A stretch of 64,000 nt of DNA, taken from Saccharibacillus sp. CPCC 101409. GTDB taxonomy: Bacteria > Bacillota > Bacilli > Paenibacillales > Paenibacillaceae. Positions 8,884 through 16,957 of this stretch are shown piece after piece. The stretch covers positions 434,001-498,000 of the forward strand of contig NZ_JAULSA010000002.1 of NCBI RefSeq assembly GCF_030518235.1. Reading direction: 5' to 3'. How positions within the stretch are numbered: position 1 is the stretch's first letter; each line of letters starts with the position of its first letter. Under the pieces are notes generated by a model. It was not told the DNA's origin, searched no databases, and was given only the letters and a program-made list of their open reading frames with translations. A program made the translations under genes and the position numbers.

Positions 8884-9073
8884 TTGTAGAAAATCCCGGT
8901 CTTCCGAAGCCGCAGGAAGAGGGGAAAGTTCAGTGTAGGAGCGACAGCGTTCGCCTTTGCAATCGGGAAGCTCCCACATTAATCTCATCAAGCTTCCCGA
9001 TTGCAACACGCGACCGAAACGAACTTTCCCCGCCGCCTTCAAGGCTTCGCTTCCGAACGGGACTTTTCTACAA
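8884..9073 (+). repeat. Structured intergenic repeat, copy B
   Basis: A 190-bp palindromic element. Arms: TTGTAGAAAA/TTTTCTACAA at the ends (8884-8893, 9064-9073), TCCCG/CGGGA, GAAGCC/GGCTTC, GGGGAAAGTTC/GAACTTTCCCC (8921-8931, 9021-9031) and a perfect 16-bp inner stem TTGCAATCGGGAAGCT/AGCTTCCCGATTGCAA (8957-8972, 8991-9006). Compared with copy A several paired positions change together, so pairing is kept. The motifs CAGTG, GCGTTCGC and CAACACGCGAC are shared. It lies between a terminator and the PTS promoter. Confidence 0.85.
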
Positions 9074-9079
9074 CCAAGA

Positions 9080-9109
9080 GACTCTTCCCCAACCGGAGAA
9101 GAGCCTTTT
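9080..9109 (+). terminator. Terminator-like hairpin before the PTS promoter
   Basis: CTCTTC and GAAGAG with two more G-C pairs near an AACC loop, followed by CCTTTTC. It lies upstream of the PTS promoter, so it would insulate that gene from readthrough rather than attenuate it. Confidence 0.5.
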
Positions 9110-9137
9110 CGCCGAGTGAAAAAACGGCCGAAACACT

Positions 9138-9166
9138 TTGACAAACAGACGGTCAACCCTTAACAT
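9138..9166 (+). promoter_or_regulatory. Promoter of the PTS permease gene
   Basis: Consensus TTGACA (9138-9143), 17-bp spacer, TAACAT (9161-9166). Initiation near 9173 leaves only about 20 nt before the TTG start. No GlcT/LicT-type antiterminator target or leader terminator can fit. Confidence 0.8.
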
Positions 9167-9193
9167 TTGAAGGTAGAGAGGAGAGGGACGTCT

Positions 9194-11071
9194 TTGAATT
9201 GGTTAGGTTCGCTTCAACAGCTCGGCCGGGCCGTGATGATCCCGACGATGGTCCTGCCGGCGGCGGCCATTCTGCTCAGCGCGGGCAGTCTCCCCTGGGG
9301 AGCCTGGGGAATTCCCGGCGTATCCGAAGCGTTAAACGTGGCGGGATCGGGCATACTGCTCTATCTGCCTTATTTGTTTGCCGTGGGCGTGGCCCTCGGA
9401 CTCGCCAACCAGGCCGGCTACGCGGGTCTGGCGGCGCTGATGGGCATGACGATTTACGACCGCGTCACCGATTACTTCGCGAGCGGACAGGTTCGGCCGA
9501 CCACGCTGGTCGGTATCCTGCTCGGCGTAATCGCGGGCGCTTTATATAATCGATTCAAAGATTTCAAACTACCGGAAACGATCCAATTCTTCGGCGGGTC
9601 GCGCTTCGTCCTGCTGTTTATGGGACTGCTGTCGGCGCTGTTCGCGTTCGCGATGCTGGCGATCGGTCCGGTGCTTCAAGCGCTGCTGAACTGGATGTTT
9701 ATGGAGGTTCGGCTGACCGGGGGCTTCGGGTTGTTCGTGTACGGCATCCTGTACCGGGTGCTGTCCGCGTTCGGCCTGCATCATCTGCTCAACAATATCG
9801 TCTGGTTCCAGTTCGGCTCGTACGAGACGGCTTCGGGGATGATCGTGCAGGGCGACCTGCCGCGTTTCTTCGCCGGCGATCCGGCCGCGGGATTGTTTAT
9901 GTCGGGACTGTTCCCGATCATGATGTTCGCGCTGCCGGCGACGGCGATGGCCGTGATTCACGAAGCGCGCGAAGACTTGAAACCCAAAGTGCGCAAAACG
10001 TTTGTCCGCGCCGCGCTCGTCTGTCTGCTGACCGGGGTGTCCGAACAGATCGAATTCGCTTTTCTGTTCGCTTCGCCTTTCCTGTTCGCGCTGCACGCGG
10101 TGCTGGCCGGCTTCGCCATGTGGCTGACGTACGCGCTGGATATCCATCACGGATTTTCCTACTCCGCGGGCCTGATCGACTTCGTGCTGAACTTCCACCT
10201 GTCGACCAACGCCTGGCTGCTGATCCCGATCGGCATCGTATACGGGGCCGGCTATTACATCCTGTTCCGCTGGGCGATCCGCAAGTTCCAGATTCCGACG
10301 CCGGGTCGCGAAGAAGGCTCGACGCTGGAAGACTGGGCCGGCAATATTCCGTACCGGGCGCCGCTGATTCTGCAAGCGCTGGGCGGACGGGAAAATATCG
10401 TGCAGGTGCAGGCGTGCATCACGCGGCTGAGGCTGACGGTGGCGAACGACCGGAAGATCGACGGCCACGCGCTCAAGTCGCTCGGGTCGGCGGGCTTGAT
10501 CCGGCTCGGCGGAGGCAACGTGCAGGTGGTGTTCGGCACTTATTCCGAGCTGATCCGCGAAGAGATCAACAAGCTGATCGACCGGGAGCTGGACCATGTG
10601 CTGTTCGCTTCGCCGGTGCAGGGACGCATGATTCCGCTCGACGAAGTGCCGGACAAGATCTTCTCGGGCAAGCTGGTCGGGGACGGCGTGGCGTTTATTC
10701 CGGAAAAAGACGAACTGGTTTCGCCGGTGGCGGGCACCATCGTGCATATTTACCCGACGCAGCACGCGCTCGGCATCCGCACGAACGAGGAAGTGGATGT
10801 GCTGCTGCATGTGGGCATCGACACCTCGCAGATCGAAGGCGCGTTCAAAGCGTTCGTCGAAGTTGGCGATATCGTGGAGCCGGGTCAGCTCCTGATCCGC
10901 TTCGATCTGCCGAAGCTGCGCGAACACGCGCCTTCGCTGGCGACGCCGATGCTGATTACGAATCCGGACCGCGTGCGGTCCTGGAGCTTCGCGCCGTTCA
11001 AGGCGGTCAAAAAAGGACAGGGGTCGGTCATGTCGGTCGTACTCTACGATAAGGAGACGGGGCCGAAATGA
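9194..11071 (+). CDS. PTS sugar permease EIICBA (glucose/N-acetylglucosamine type)
   Basis: Membrane permease that takes up and phosphorylates a hexose using phosphate from EI and HPr. 625 residues in order C-B-A. The EIIC part runs to about residue 365 and ends in the TPGRE linker; EIIB has the phospho-cysteine Cys408 in ACITRLRL; EIIA has His524 and active-site His539 in LLHVGIDT. The segment GDLPRFFAGDPAAGLFMSGLFPIMMFALP fits NagE-like transporters better than PtsG, so N-acetylglucosamine is my first guess and glucose the alternative. The start is TTG 9194: AGGAGAGGG lies before it, and an upstream in-frame TTG at 9167 falls within or before the transcription start. ptsI follows; no ptsH lies between. 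Confidence 0.9.
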   Translation: MNWLGSLQQLGRAVMIPTMVLPAAAILLSAGSLPWGAWGIPGVSEALNVAGSGILLYLPYLFAVGVALGLANQAGYAGLAALMGMTIYDRVTDYFASGQVRPTTLVGILLGVIAGALYNRFKDFKLPETIQFFGGSRFVLLFMGLLSALFAFAMLAIGPVLQALLNWMFMEVRLTGGFGLFVYGILYRVLSAFGLHHLLNNIVWFQFGSYETASGMIVQGDLPRFFAGDPAAGLFMSGLFPIMMFALPATAMAVIHEAREDLKPKVRKTFVRAALVCLLTGVSEQIEFAFLFASPFLFALHAVLAGFAMWLTYALDIHHGFSYSAGLIDFVLNFHLSTNAWLLIPIGIVYGAGYYILFRWAIRKFQIPTPGREEGSTLEDWAGNIPYRAPLILQALGGRENIVQVQACITRLRLTVANDRKIDGHALKSLGSAGLIRLGGGNVQVVFGTYSELIREEINKLIDRELDHVLFASPVQGRMIPLDEVPDKIFSGKLVGDGVAFIPEKDELVSPVAGTIVHIYPTQHALGIRTNEEVDVLLHVGIDTSQIEGAFKAFVEVGDIVEPGQLLIRFDLPKLREHAPSLATPMLITNPDRVRSWSFAPFKAVKKGQGSVMSVVLYDKETGPK

Positions 11072-11123
11072 AGCAGGCTGTTTCGAAATCGGGTCAACAC
11101 AGAGAAACGAGAGGGGGAGAACG

Positions 11124-12848
11124 ATGATTACCTGTATCGGAGCCGCACCGGGCGTTGCGATCGGGAGGGCTTTCGTTCTGCCGACGTGGGAATGGGATGT
11201 ACCGGATCAAAAAATAGACGTCGTCGATCTGACGCGCGAATTCGAGCGCTTGACCGAAGGCATCCGCACATCCCGCTGCGAGATTGAAGATATGAAAAAA
11301 GAAGTCAAAGAAATGGTCGGGCCGGAGGAGTCGAGTATCTTCGACGCGCACCTGGCTATTCTCGAAGATCCGGTCTTCATGAGCGAGATCAAAGGGATCA
11401 TCGAACGCCAGTACAAAGCCGCGGAAGTCGCGGTCAAGGAAGCGATCGATCACTTCGTCACCATGTTCGATCTGCTCGACGACGAATATATGAAAGAACG
11501 GGCGGCCGATATCAAGGACGTCGGCAACCGGCTGCTCAAGCATCTGCTCGGCGCGCCGGAGATCAAGCTGCCGTCCGATACGCAGCCTTATATCCTGGTC
11601 GCCAAGGAGTTGTCGCCGTCTCAGCTTGTGCACCTCAATCCGAGCCATGTGCTCGGTATCGTCACGCTCATCGGCGGCAAAACGTCGCATTCGGCGATTA
11701 TGGCGCGCGCGGTTGGCATTCCGCTTGTGGCGGGACTCGAGAACAAGCGCGAGCAGGCTTTTCAAACGGGGGAACTGCTGGTTCTCGACGGGGAAGAAGG
11801 CGTGCTGTTCGTCGAGCCGGGCGAAGATACGCTGCGGATTTACGAAGAGAAACGGCTGAAGCTCCAGCGCAAAAAAGAACAGCTGCAGCTGCTGGCCGAA
11901 GTCGAAGCGGTGACGAGAGACGGCGAGCGTCTGACGCTGGCGGCGAATATCAGCTCGCTCAAAGAGCTGGAGACGTCGATGCGGCACGGCGCGCAGGGCG
12001 TCGGATTGTTCCGCACGGAATTTCTGTATATGGACCGCGCCGAATTTCCGAGCGAAGACGAGCAGTTCGACGTGTATCGCAAGATCGCCGAACGAACCGG
12101 CGGACAGCCGGTCGTCATCCGCACGCTGGATATCGGCGGCGACAAGCAGCTCGATTACTTCGCGCTGCCGGAAGAAGACAATCCGTTTCTCGGCTACCGG
12201 GCGATCCGCATCAGCCTGGACCGGCACGATCTGTTCCTGACCCAGCTGCGCGCGATTCTGCGCGCCAGCGCGTTCGGCGACGTGCGCGTGCTGTATCCGA
12301 TGATCTCGTCGGTGGAAGAAGTGCGCCAGGCCAAAGACCTGCTGCACCGGGCGATGCGGGAGCTGGATCAGCGGGGCGAAGCGTACCGGGCGGATCTGCC
12401 GGTCGGGATCATGATCGAAGTGCCGGCCGCGGCGGCGATCGCCGATCTGCTGGCCGAAGAAGTCGACTTTTTCAGCATCGGCACGAACGACCTGGTCCAG
12501 TACGTGCTGGCCGTCGACCGGATGAACGAACAGATCGCGCATATGTATCATCCGTACCATCCGGCCGTGCTGCGCATGCTGCGCATGACCGTCAACGCGG
12601 CGCGGGAGCGCGGCATCGAAGTCAGCGTATGCGGCGAACTGGCCGGCGACGAGCGGGCGATTCCGCTCTGGCTGGAGCTCGGCGTACATAAGCTCAGCAT
12701 GTCGCCGCAGTCTCTGCTGAGGGTCAAGCACCGGGTGCTCAACACCACGGCGTCGGCCGCGCGCGAGACCGGGCGGGAGAGCTTCAGGCTGAGCCGCTCC
12801 GGCGAGATCGAGCGGCTGCTGTCCGAGTTTGTGACGCCGGTCGTTTAA
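11124..12848 (+). CDS. ptsI: PTS enzyme I, phosphoenolpyruvate-protein phosphotransferase
   Basis: First common PTS component: takes phosphate from PEP and passes it to HPr in the cytoplasm. 574 residues. The phospho-histidine is His189 in GGKTSHSAIMAR, the same number as in the well-studied enzymes. C-terminal PEP-binding features are GVGLFRTEFLYM, RTLDIGGDK, GTNDLVQYVLAVDR and the catalytic Cys in VCGELAGD. GAGGGGGAGA precedes the ATG, 52 bp after the permease, so cotranscription is likely. HPr itself is not encoded next to it; an HPr-like protein without the histidine is at 24962. Confidence 0.96.
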   Translation: MITCIGAAPGVAIGRAFVLPTWEWDVPDQKIDVVDLTREFERLTEGIRTSRCEIEDMKKEVKEMVGPEESSIFDAHLAILEDPVFMSEIKGIIERQYKAAEVAVKEAIDHFVTMFDLLDDEYMKERAADIKDVGNRLLKHLLGAPEIKLPSDTQPYILVAKELSPSQLVHLNPSHVLGIVTLIGGKTSHSAIMARAVGIPLVAGLENKREQAFQTGELLVLDGEEGVLFVEPGEDTLRIYEEKRLKLQRKKEQLQLLAEVEAVTRDGERLTLAANISSLKELETSMRHGAQGVGLFRTEFLYMDRAEFPSEDEQFDVYRKIAERTGGQPVVIRTLDIGGDKQLDYFALPEEDNPFLGYRAIRISLDRHDLFLTQLRAILRASAFGDVRVLYPMISSVEEVRQAKDLLHRAMRELDQRGEAYRADLPVGIMIEVPAAAAIADLLAEEVDFFSIGTNDLVQYVLAVDRMNEQIAHMYHPYHPAVLRMLRMTVNAARERGIEVSVCGELAGDERAIPLWLELGVHKLSMSPQSLLRVKHRVLNTTASAARETGRESFRLSRSGEIERLLSEFVTPVV

Positions 12849-12912
12849 AAGGGGACCGATTCGAGAGAACGTCGGCAAAATCGCCCGATGAGCGTACAAA
12901 AGAATGTATTAC

Positions 12913-12960
12913 AAAAGAACCTTCAAATCCACAGCCGTGTGGAAATGAAGGTTCTTTTTT
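12913..12960 (+). terminator. ptsI terminator
   Basis: AAGAACCTTCA pairs with TGAAGGTTCTT, with an inner TCCACA/TGTGGA stem, followed by TTTTTT. Confidence 0.9.
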
Positions 12961-13042
12961 GAACGTTGAAGCGGCTTTGAACCTCAACGATGCGTCGGCC
13001 GCCGTGGCGCACACAAGCGGAGCGGCCGTTTGCCGTTATCGT

Positions 13043-13576
13043 CTACTTGGCCTGCGATTTCGCCAGCGCGTTGCAGAACGCCAGCCCGTAAGGCGGCAGA
13101 TCCGGCGGACGGCGCGCGGAAATAATATGGCCGTCGACGACGACCGCTTCGTCTTTCCAGATCGCGCCGGCATTTTCCATATCGTCGCGGATGCCCGGAG
13201 TGGACGTTACCGTAACGCCGTCCAGAATTTTGGCCGAGATCAGCACCCAGCCGGCATGGCAGATCTGGCCGATCGGTTTCTTGGCTTCGTGCATTTCGCG
13301 CACCAGCTCAAGCACTTTCGGATAGCGGCGCAGTTTGTCCGGCGCCCATCCGCCCGGTACGAGGATTCCGTCGTAGTCGGCGCTGTCCAGCTCGTCGAAA
13401 GCATATTCCGCTTCGGCCGGGACGCCGTATTTGCCGATATATTTTTTCCCTTTTTCCGCGCCGGCCAGATGGACCTCCGCGCCTTCTTCGCGCACCCGGT
13501 AAACGGGAACCCACAGTTCGAGATCTTCGAATTCCTCGTCCACCAGCGCAATCACTTTTTTACCGCTCAGACGCAT
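13043..13576 (-). CDS. DJ-1/PfpI family protein (protease I / YraA type)
   Basis: A single-domain class I glutamine-amidotransferase-like protein of 177 residues. The nucleophile elbow is QICHAGW with Cys106, preceded by GILVPGGWAPDKLRR and an early Glu in VDEEFEDLELWVP. This group includes PfpI, YraA and YhbO, described as stress proteins with protease or deglycase activity; which applies here cannot be read from sequence. GGAGGA before ATG 13576 decides the start over an upstream in-frame ATG. It converges with ptsI. Confidence 0.9.
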   Translation of the reverse strand: MRLSGKKVIALVDEEFEDLELWVPVYRVREEGAEVHLAGAEKGKKYIGKYGVPAEAEYAFDELDSADYDGILVPGGWAPDKLRRYPKVLELVREMHEAKKPIGQICHAGWVLISAKILDGVTVTSTPGIRDDMENAGAIWKDEAVVVDGHIISARRPPDLPPYGLAFCNALAKSQAK

Positions 13577-13688
13577 ATTCACCGTTCCTCCCGTTTGATT
13601 ATCGTTAATTTGAGGCTTGATTCGAATTGCTTTCATTATTGTATCAATTCAAGCGGCGCCGGGCAAAATTACGAAAAAAAAGAGGTTT

Positions 13689-13716
13689 TTGACCCAGTTT
13701 TGAAAGCGCTTAATAT
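13689..13716 (+). promoter_or_regulatory. Promoter with an embedded cre-like site
   Basis: TTGACC (13689-13694), 16-bp spacer, TAATAT (13711-13716). Within it, TGAAAGCGCTTAAT (13701-13714) fits the catabolite-responsive element pattern TGWAARCGYTWNCW in 13 of 14 positions and overlaps the spacer and -10, a place where CcpA binding should repress. It points toward the gene at 13937, with a leader of about 215 nt in which I recognise nothing else. ccpA itself starts at 15026. Confidence 0.65.
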
Positions 13717-13936
13717 TTTTTGAGAAAAGAAGCAGGAATTTGCGGAAGATACAGCGAATGAAGCAACCTATAGAATACCTATAAAAAAGAATCTCCGGTC
13801 TGCGGCGTGCTTTGAAAGGCGGCTCGGGTCGTTCTTCCGCCTGCGGCGGGAGGCCGGTCGGTTTGAAGGCATATACGGGGCGGAGAAGCCAGTCGCGGCG
13901 ATCATGCGGCAATATCGATGTTGGAGGGATTGTTGG

Positions 13937-14389
13937 ATGCTGGAATACTGCACATGCGGACAGAGGTACGATTTGGATTTTCGTCTCGTCGGTTATAAGA
14001 AACACATCAGCATCGACAATGTGCCGATTCTGGCCTGCCCGGGCTGCGAGCACGAAGAAGTGATGTTCGGCGTCAGAAAGGATCTGCAGGCGCTTCTGCT
14101 CAGTTTGCCGCTCGAAGAAGAACCGTACGGTCTCGATTACACGGATTTCAACGAGCTGGCCTGTATCGCGTATACGGCGTTTACCTGCAGCGAAGCCGAT
14201 ACCAAAGACGCGCTTCGCGCGGAGATTCTGGAGAACTGCGAGGCTCGCATCAATACGCTGCTGGACTTCTACAGCTTTGCCAGGGAAGCCGGCGACCAGG
14301 AGAGAATGGCCGAGATCGAACAGCGGCTGGCCCAATTGAGCGCGGTAGCGTGCGAATCCGGCGCGGCGCGCCGTTACTCGCCGGTTTAG
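13937..14389 (+). CDS. Hypothetical protein with N-terminal four-cysteine zinc ribbon
   Basis: 150 residues, family not recognised. Cys5 and Cys7 (YCTCG) and Cys34 and Cys37 (CPGC) form a likely zinc ribbon at the N-terminus. The rest is acidic and predicted mostly helical, with an Asp/Glu/Tyr-rich middle (LEEEPYGLDYTDFNEL). It is soluble with no signal peptide. GGAGGG lies 9 bp before ATG 13937; an earlier in-frame ATG at 13904 has no such site. The cre-like promoter upstream suggests carbon-source control, which is inference. Confidence 0.7.
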   Translation: MLEYCTCGQRYDLDFRLVGYKKHISIDNVPILACPGCEHEEVMFGVRKDLQALLLSLPLEEEPYGLDYTDFNELACIAYTAFTCSEADTKDALRAEILENCEARINTLLDFYSFAREAGDQERMAEIEQRLAQLSAVACESGAARRYSPV

Positions 14390-14446
14390 CCCTGGCGGGC
14401 GTCCTTGTAAACCGGTAACGGGCGCCCGCGCCGCAAACAGACGGTT

Positions 14447-14475
14447 TTGACTTCGTTTTCCCGGGTTGTTAAACT
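14447..14475 (+). promoter_or_regulatory. ytxJ promoter
   Basis: TTGACT (14447-14452), 17-bp spacer, TAAACT (14470-14475). The bases TGAAAGCGAACACT (14475-14488) just after it match the cre pattern in only 11 of 14 positions and are not called. Confidence 0.65.
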
Positions 14476-14543
14476 GAAAGCGAACACTTGTATGCAACGC
14501 GATATTCCGCTGCAGCTTGGATAACGGAAGGGAGAGGCTATCA

Positions 14544-14885
14544 ATGCCCAATTTTACACAGATCGCGACAAGCGAGCAGCTCGACTCCGCGATTCAAGAA
14601 TCCGAACACAAACCGGTGCTTGTATTCAAGCACAGTACGCGCTGCCCGATCAGCGCCAGAGCCTACGAAGAAGCGAAACGCTATCTGCAGGGCACGCCCA
14701 ACGAGGAAGCGGGCTACGTGCTGATCCACGTTGTCGAGGATCGCCCGGTGTCGCTCGAAGCCGCCGATCGTCTCGGGGTGGAGCACGCTTCGCCGCAGGC
14801 GATCCTGCTGAAGAACGGCAAAGCCGTCTGGAATACGTCGCATTCGCGGATTACTTCCGCTGCCCTGCAGGAGGCGCTGTCTTAA
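14544..14885 (+). CDS. ytxJ: Monothiol bacilliredoxin YtxJ (BrxC family)
   Basis: A thioredoxin-fold protein of 113 residues with a single active cysteine, Cys34, in TRCPIS. The YtxJ family (BrxC) acts on proteins S-bacillithiolated under disulfide stress, restoring the cysteine. The KHSTRCPIS and FKH context and the EDRPVSLEAADRLGVEHASPQAILL segment fit the family. AGGGAGAGG precedes ATG 14544 and decides it over an in-frame ATG at 14517. This suggests a bacillithiol-producing organism. Confidence 0.9.
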   Translation: MPNFTQIATSEQLDSAIQESEHKPVLVFKHSTRCPISARAYEEAKRYLQGTPNEEAGYVLIHVVEDRPVSLEAADRLGVEHASPQAILLKNGKAVWNTSHSRITSAALQEALS

Positions 14886-14901
14886 GACAGCCGCCTTTTT
14901 T
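14873..14901 (+). terminator. ytxJ terminator overlapping the stop codon
   Basis: GGCGCTGTC, loop TTAA, GACAGCCGCC, then TTTTTT; the stem includes the last codons of ytxJ. Confidence 0.8.
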
Positions 14902-14909
14902 GGAAAAAA

Positions 14910-14952
14910 GTGAAGCGTTAACATTGCGCCCCAGAGGAATTTATCGTATCAT
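14910..14952 (+). promoter_or_regulatory. ccpA promoter with a half-perfect cre-like site
   Basis: TTGCGC (14924-14929), 17-bp spacer, TATCAT (14947-14952). Directly upstream, GTGAAGCGTTAACA (14910-14923) matches the cre pattern in 11 of 14 positions with the right half perfect. Autoregulation is possible but unproven. Confidence 0.45.
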
Positions 14953-15025
14953 GGTACTAATGAAAGTTTGAATGTAATTCATTGAAACCTGATTGAAAAA
15001 TTTACTGGCAATGGAGAGAACAGAT

Positions 15026-16036
15026 GTGACGGTAACTATTTATGACGTGGCTCGCGAAGCGGGAGTCTCGATGGCGACGGTTTCCCGGGTCGTTAACAAC
15101 AACCCGAATGTGAAACCGCAAACGCGCAAGAAAGTATATGAAGCGATCGAGCGCCTGGGCTATCGCCCGAACGCGGTCGCGCGCGGCCTGGCGAGCAAGA
15201 AAACGACGACGGTCGGCGTAGTCATTCCGGATATTTCCAACTCGATCTTCGCCGAAATTGCACGGGGTATCGAAGATATCGCGAACATGTATCATTACAA
15301 CATTATTTTGTGCAATGCCGATAAGAAGAAAGAAAAAGAAATTCGCGTAATCAATACTCTGCTCGAGAAGCAGGTGGACGGGCTGATCTTTATGGGCGGT
15401 ACCATCACCGAAGATCACGTGCAGGCTTTCCAGACGGCGTCCGTGCCGATCGTCCTTTGTGCGACCAAAGATGAAAACGGTACGATTCCTTCGGTCGATA
15501 TCGACCATGAAGCCGCCGCTTTCGACGCGGTCAGCACGCTGGTTCGCCACGGTCACCGCGAGATCGCGATGATTAGCGGCACGCTGCAGGACCCGGCCAA
15601 CGGATACTCGCGCTTCCAGGGTTACAAACGCGCGCTGGAAACAGCGGGGATCGATTATCAGGAAGACCTGGTGCGGATCGGCAATTACCGCTACGAATCC
15701 GGCGTGGAAGCGATGAAATACTTCCTCGGCCTGAAGCATAAGCCGACCGCGATCTTCGCGGCAACCGACGAAATGGCGATCGGCGCGATCCACAGCATCC
15801 AGGACGAAGGCTATAAAGTTCCGGACGATTTCTCGGTTATCAGTGTAAACAATATCAGCATGGCTTCCATGGTGCGTCCGCAGCTGACGACGGTGGCGCA
15901 GCCGATGTACGATATCGGCGCGGTGGCCATGCGCCTGCTGACCAAGCTGATGAAGAAAGAAAACGTGGAAAGCTCGCAGGTCGTCCTGCCGCACGAAACG
16001 ATTCTTCGCCTGTCCGTCGCTCGCGTGAACGACTGA
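15026..16036 (+). CDS. ccpA: Catabolite control protein A
   Basis: LacI-family global regulator that binds cre sites together with HPr phosphorylated on Ser46. 336 residues. The helix-turn-helix is [20 protein letters not shown], and the hinge helix region [11 protein letters not shown] and the core ITSs are close to B. subtilis CcpA. The start is GTG 15026, which follows GGAGAG at good distance and begins exactly where CcpA proteins begin; upstream ATG 15011 and TTG 14993 have no ribosome site. mtnN follows 12 bp later, probably in the same transcript. Confidence 0.96.
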   Translation: MTVTIYDVAREAGVSMATVSRVVNNNPNVKPQTRKKVYEAIERLGYRPNAVARGLASKKTTTVGVVIPDISNSIFAEIARGIEDIANMYHYNIILCNADKKKEKEIRVINTLLEKQVDGLIFMGGTITEDHVQAFQTASVPIVLCATKDENGTIPSVDIDHEAAAFDAVSTLVRHGHREIAMISGTLQDPANGYSRFQGYKRALETAGIDYQEDLVRIGNYRYESGVEAMKYFLGLKHKPTAIFAATDEMAIGAIHSIQDEGYKVPDDFSVISVNNISMASMVRPQLTTVAQPMYDIGAVAMRLLTKLMKKENVESSQVVLPHETILRLSVARVND

Positions 16037-16048
16037 GCAGCGGAATTG

Positions 16049-16759
16049 ATGACGAAGACAATCGCCCTGATGGGCGCCATGGATGAAGAAGTCGGGCTGC
16101 TGCTCGGCGAGATGACGAATACCCGCAGCCGGACGGCTGCGGGTATTCGTTTCACGGAAGGGCTGTTTCGCGGCTGCCCGGTCGTGGTCTGCCGCTGCGG
16201 AGTCGGCAAAGTCAACGCGGCCGCCGCCGCTCAGGTGCTGGCCAGCGAATTCCGGATCGAAGCGCTGGTCTTTACCGGCGTGGCGGGAGCGCTCGATCCC
16301 GCGCTCGAAATCGGGGATATCGTCGTCTCGTCCGAAAGTGTGCAGCACGATATGGACGCATCTCCGCTGGGCTTCGCGCGGGGAATCATTCCTTTTCAGA
16401 CAGAGTCGGTGTTCCCGGCCGATCCGGATTGGGTCCGGTTGGCGGAAGAGTCCTGCAAGGCGGCGGGAGTCCGCTTCGCGACCGGCAGGGTGCTGTCGGG
16501 CGACCGCTTCGTCGCCGACCGCGAAGAAGTGGCAAAGCTGCGCGAGGAGTTCGGCGGAGCCTGCACCGAGATGGAAGGGGCCGCGGTCGCGCAGGTTTGC
16601 CGGATGAACGGCATCCCGCATGTGATTATCCGCTCCATGTCGGATAAAGCCAACGGTGCGGCTCCGGAAAGCTTCGCCGAATTTACGGCTGCGGCTTCGG
16701 CCCGCTCGTTCGGGATCGTTTCGGGGATGCTGGAGCTGCGGGCGCTGCGGCAGCCGTAA
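16049..16759 (+). CDS. mtnN: 5'-methylthioadenosine/S-adenosylhomocysteine nucleosidase
   Basis: Hydrolyses methylthioadenosine and S-adenosylhomocysteine to free adenine, feeding methionine salvage and the activated methyl cycle. 236 residues. Markers: the N-terminal GAMDEEV (catalytic Glu), CGVGKVNAAAAAQ, FTGVAGALDP, the MEGAAVAQVC purine/ribose motif and RSMSDKA with the catalytic Asp. Two ATG codons are adjacent to a TTG; 16049 is used. The ribosome site is weak and translation may rely on coupling to ccpA. Codons 23-34 contain a perfect 16-bp hairpin. Confidence 0.94.
   Translation: MTKTIALMGAMDEEVGLLLGEMTNTRSRTAAGIRFTEGLFRGCPVVVCRCGVGKVNAAAAAQVLASEFRIEALVFTGVAGALDPALEIGDIVVSSESVQHDMDASPLGFARGIIPFQTESVFPADPDWVRLAEESCKAAGVRFATGRVLSGDRFVADREEVAKLREEFGGACTEMEGAAVAQVCRMNGIPHVIIRSMSDKANGAAPESFAEFTAAASARSFGIVSGMLELRALRQP
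16115..16150 (+). other. Perfect 16-bp hairpin inside mtnN
   Basis: ACGAATACCCGCAGCC, loop GGAC, GGCTGCGGGTATTCGT, lying in frame within the coding sequence. It has the shape of a terminator stem but no T tract. Confidence 0.8.
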
Positions 16760-16856
16760 ACTTGGGTGCAAGCCGCTGCTTCGACACAGCCACTCTCCGT
16801 GTCGGGGAGTGGACGAAACGCGTCATGCCGCCGTACAGACGCTGATATAAGAAAAG

Positions 16857-16899
16857 AAGAACCCCCGGGATTCGCAGAACGCGAATCCCGGGGGTTCTT
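16857..16899. terminator. Bidirectional terminator between mtnN and the PBP gene
   Basis: A perfect 19-bp stem (16857-16875 with 16881-16899) with a 5-nt loop. The minus side reads into a T-rich stretch, so it serves the PBP gene well and mtnN moderately. Confidence 0.85.
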
Positions 16900-16957
16900 G
16901 TGGTTATCCGGCAACAACGGCTGCCGGAAGAAATGTAAAGTATGCGCCGCGATAAAA

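Noticed and set aside
14475-14488. cre site downstream of the ytxJ promoter
   Set aside because: Only the left half matches (11 of 14 positions).
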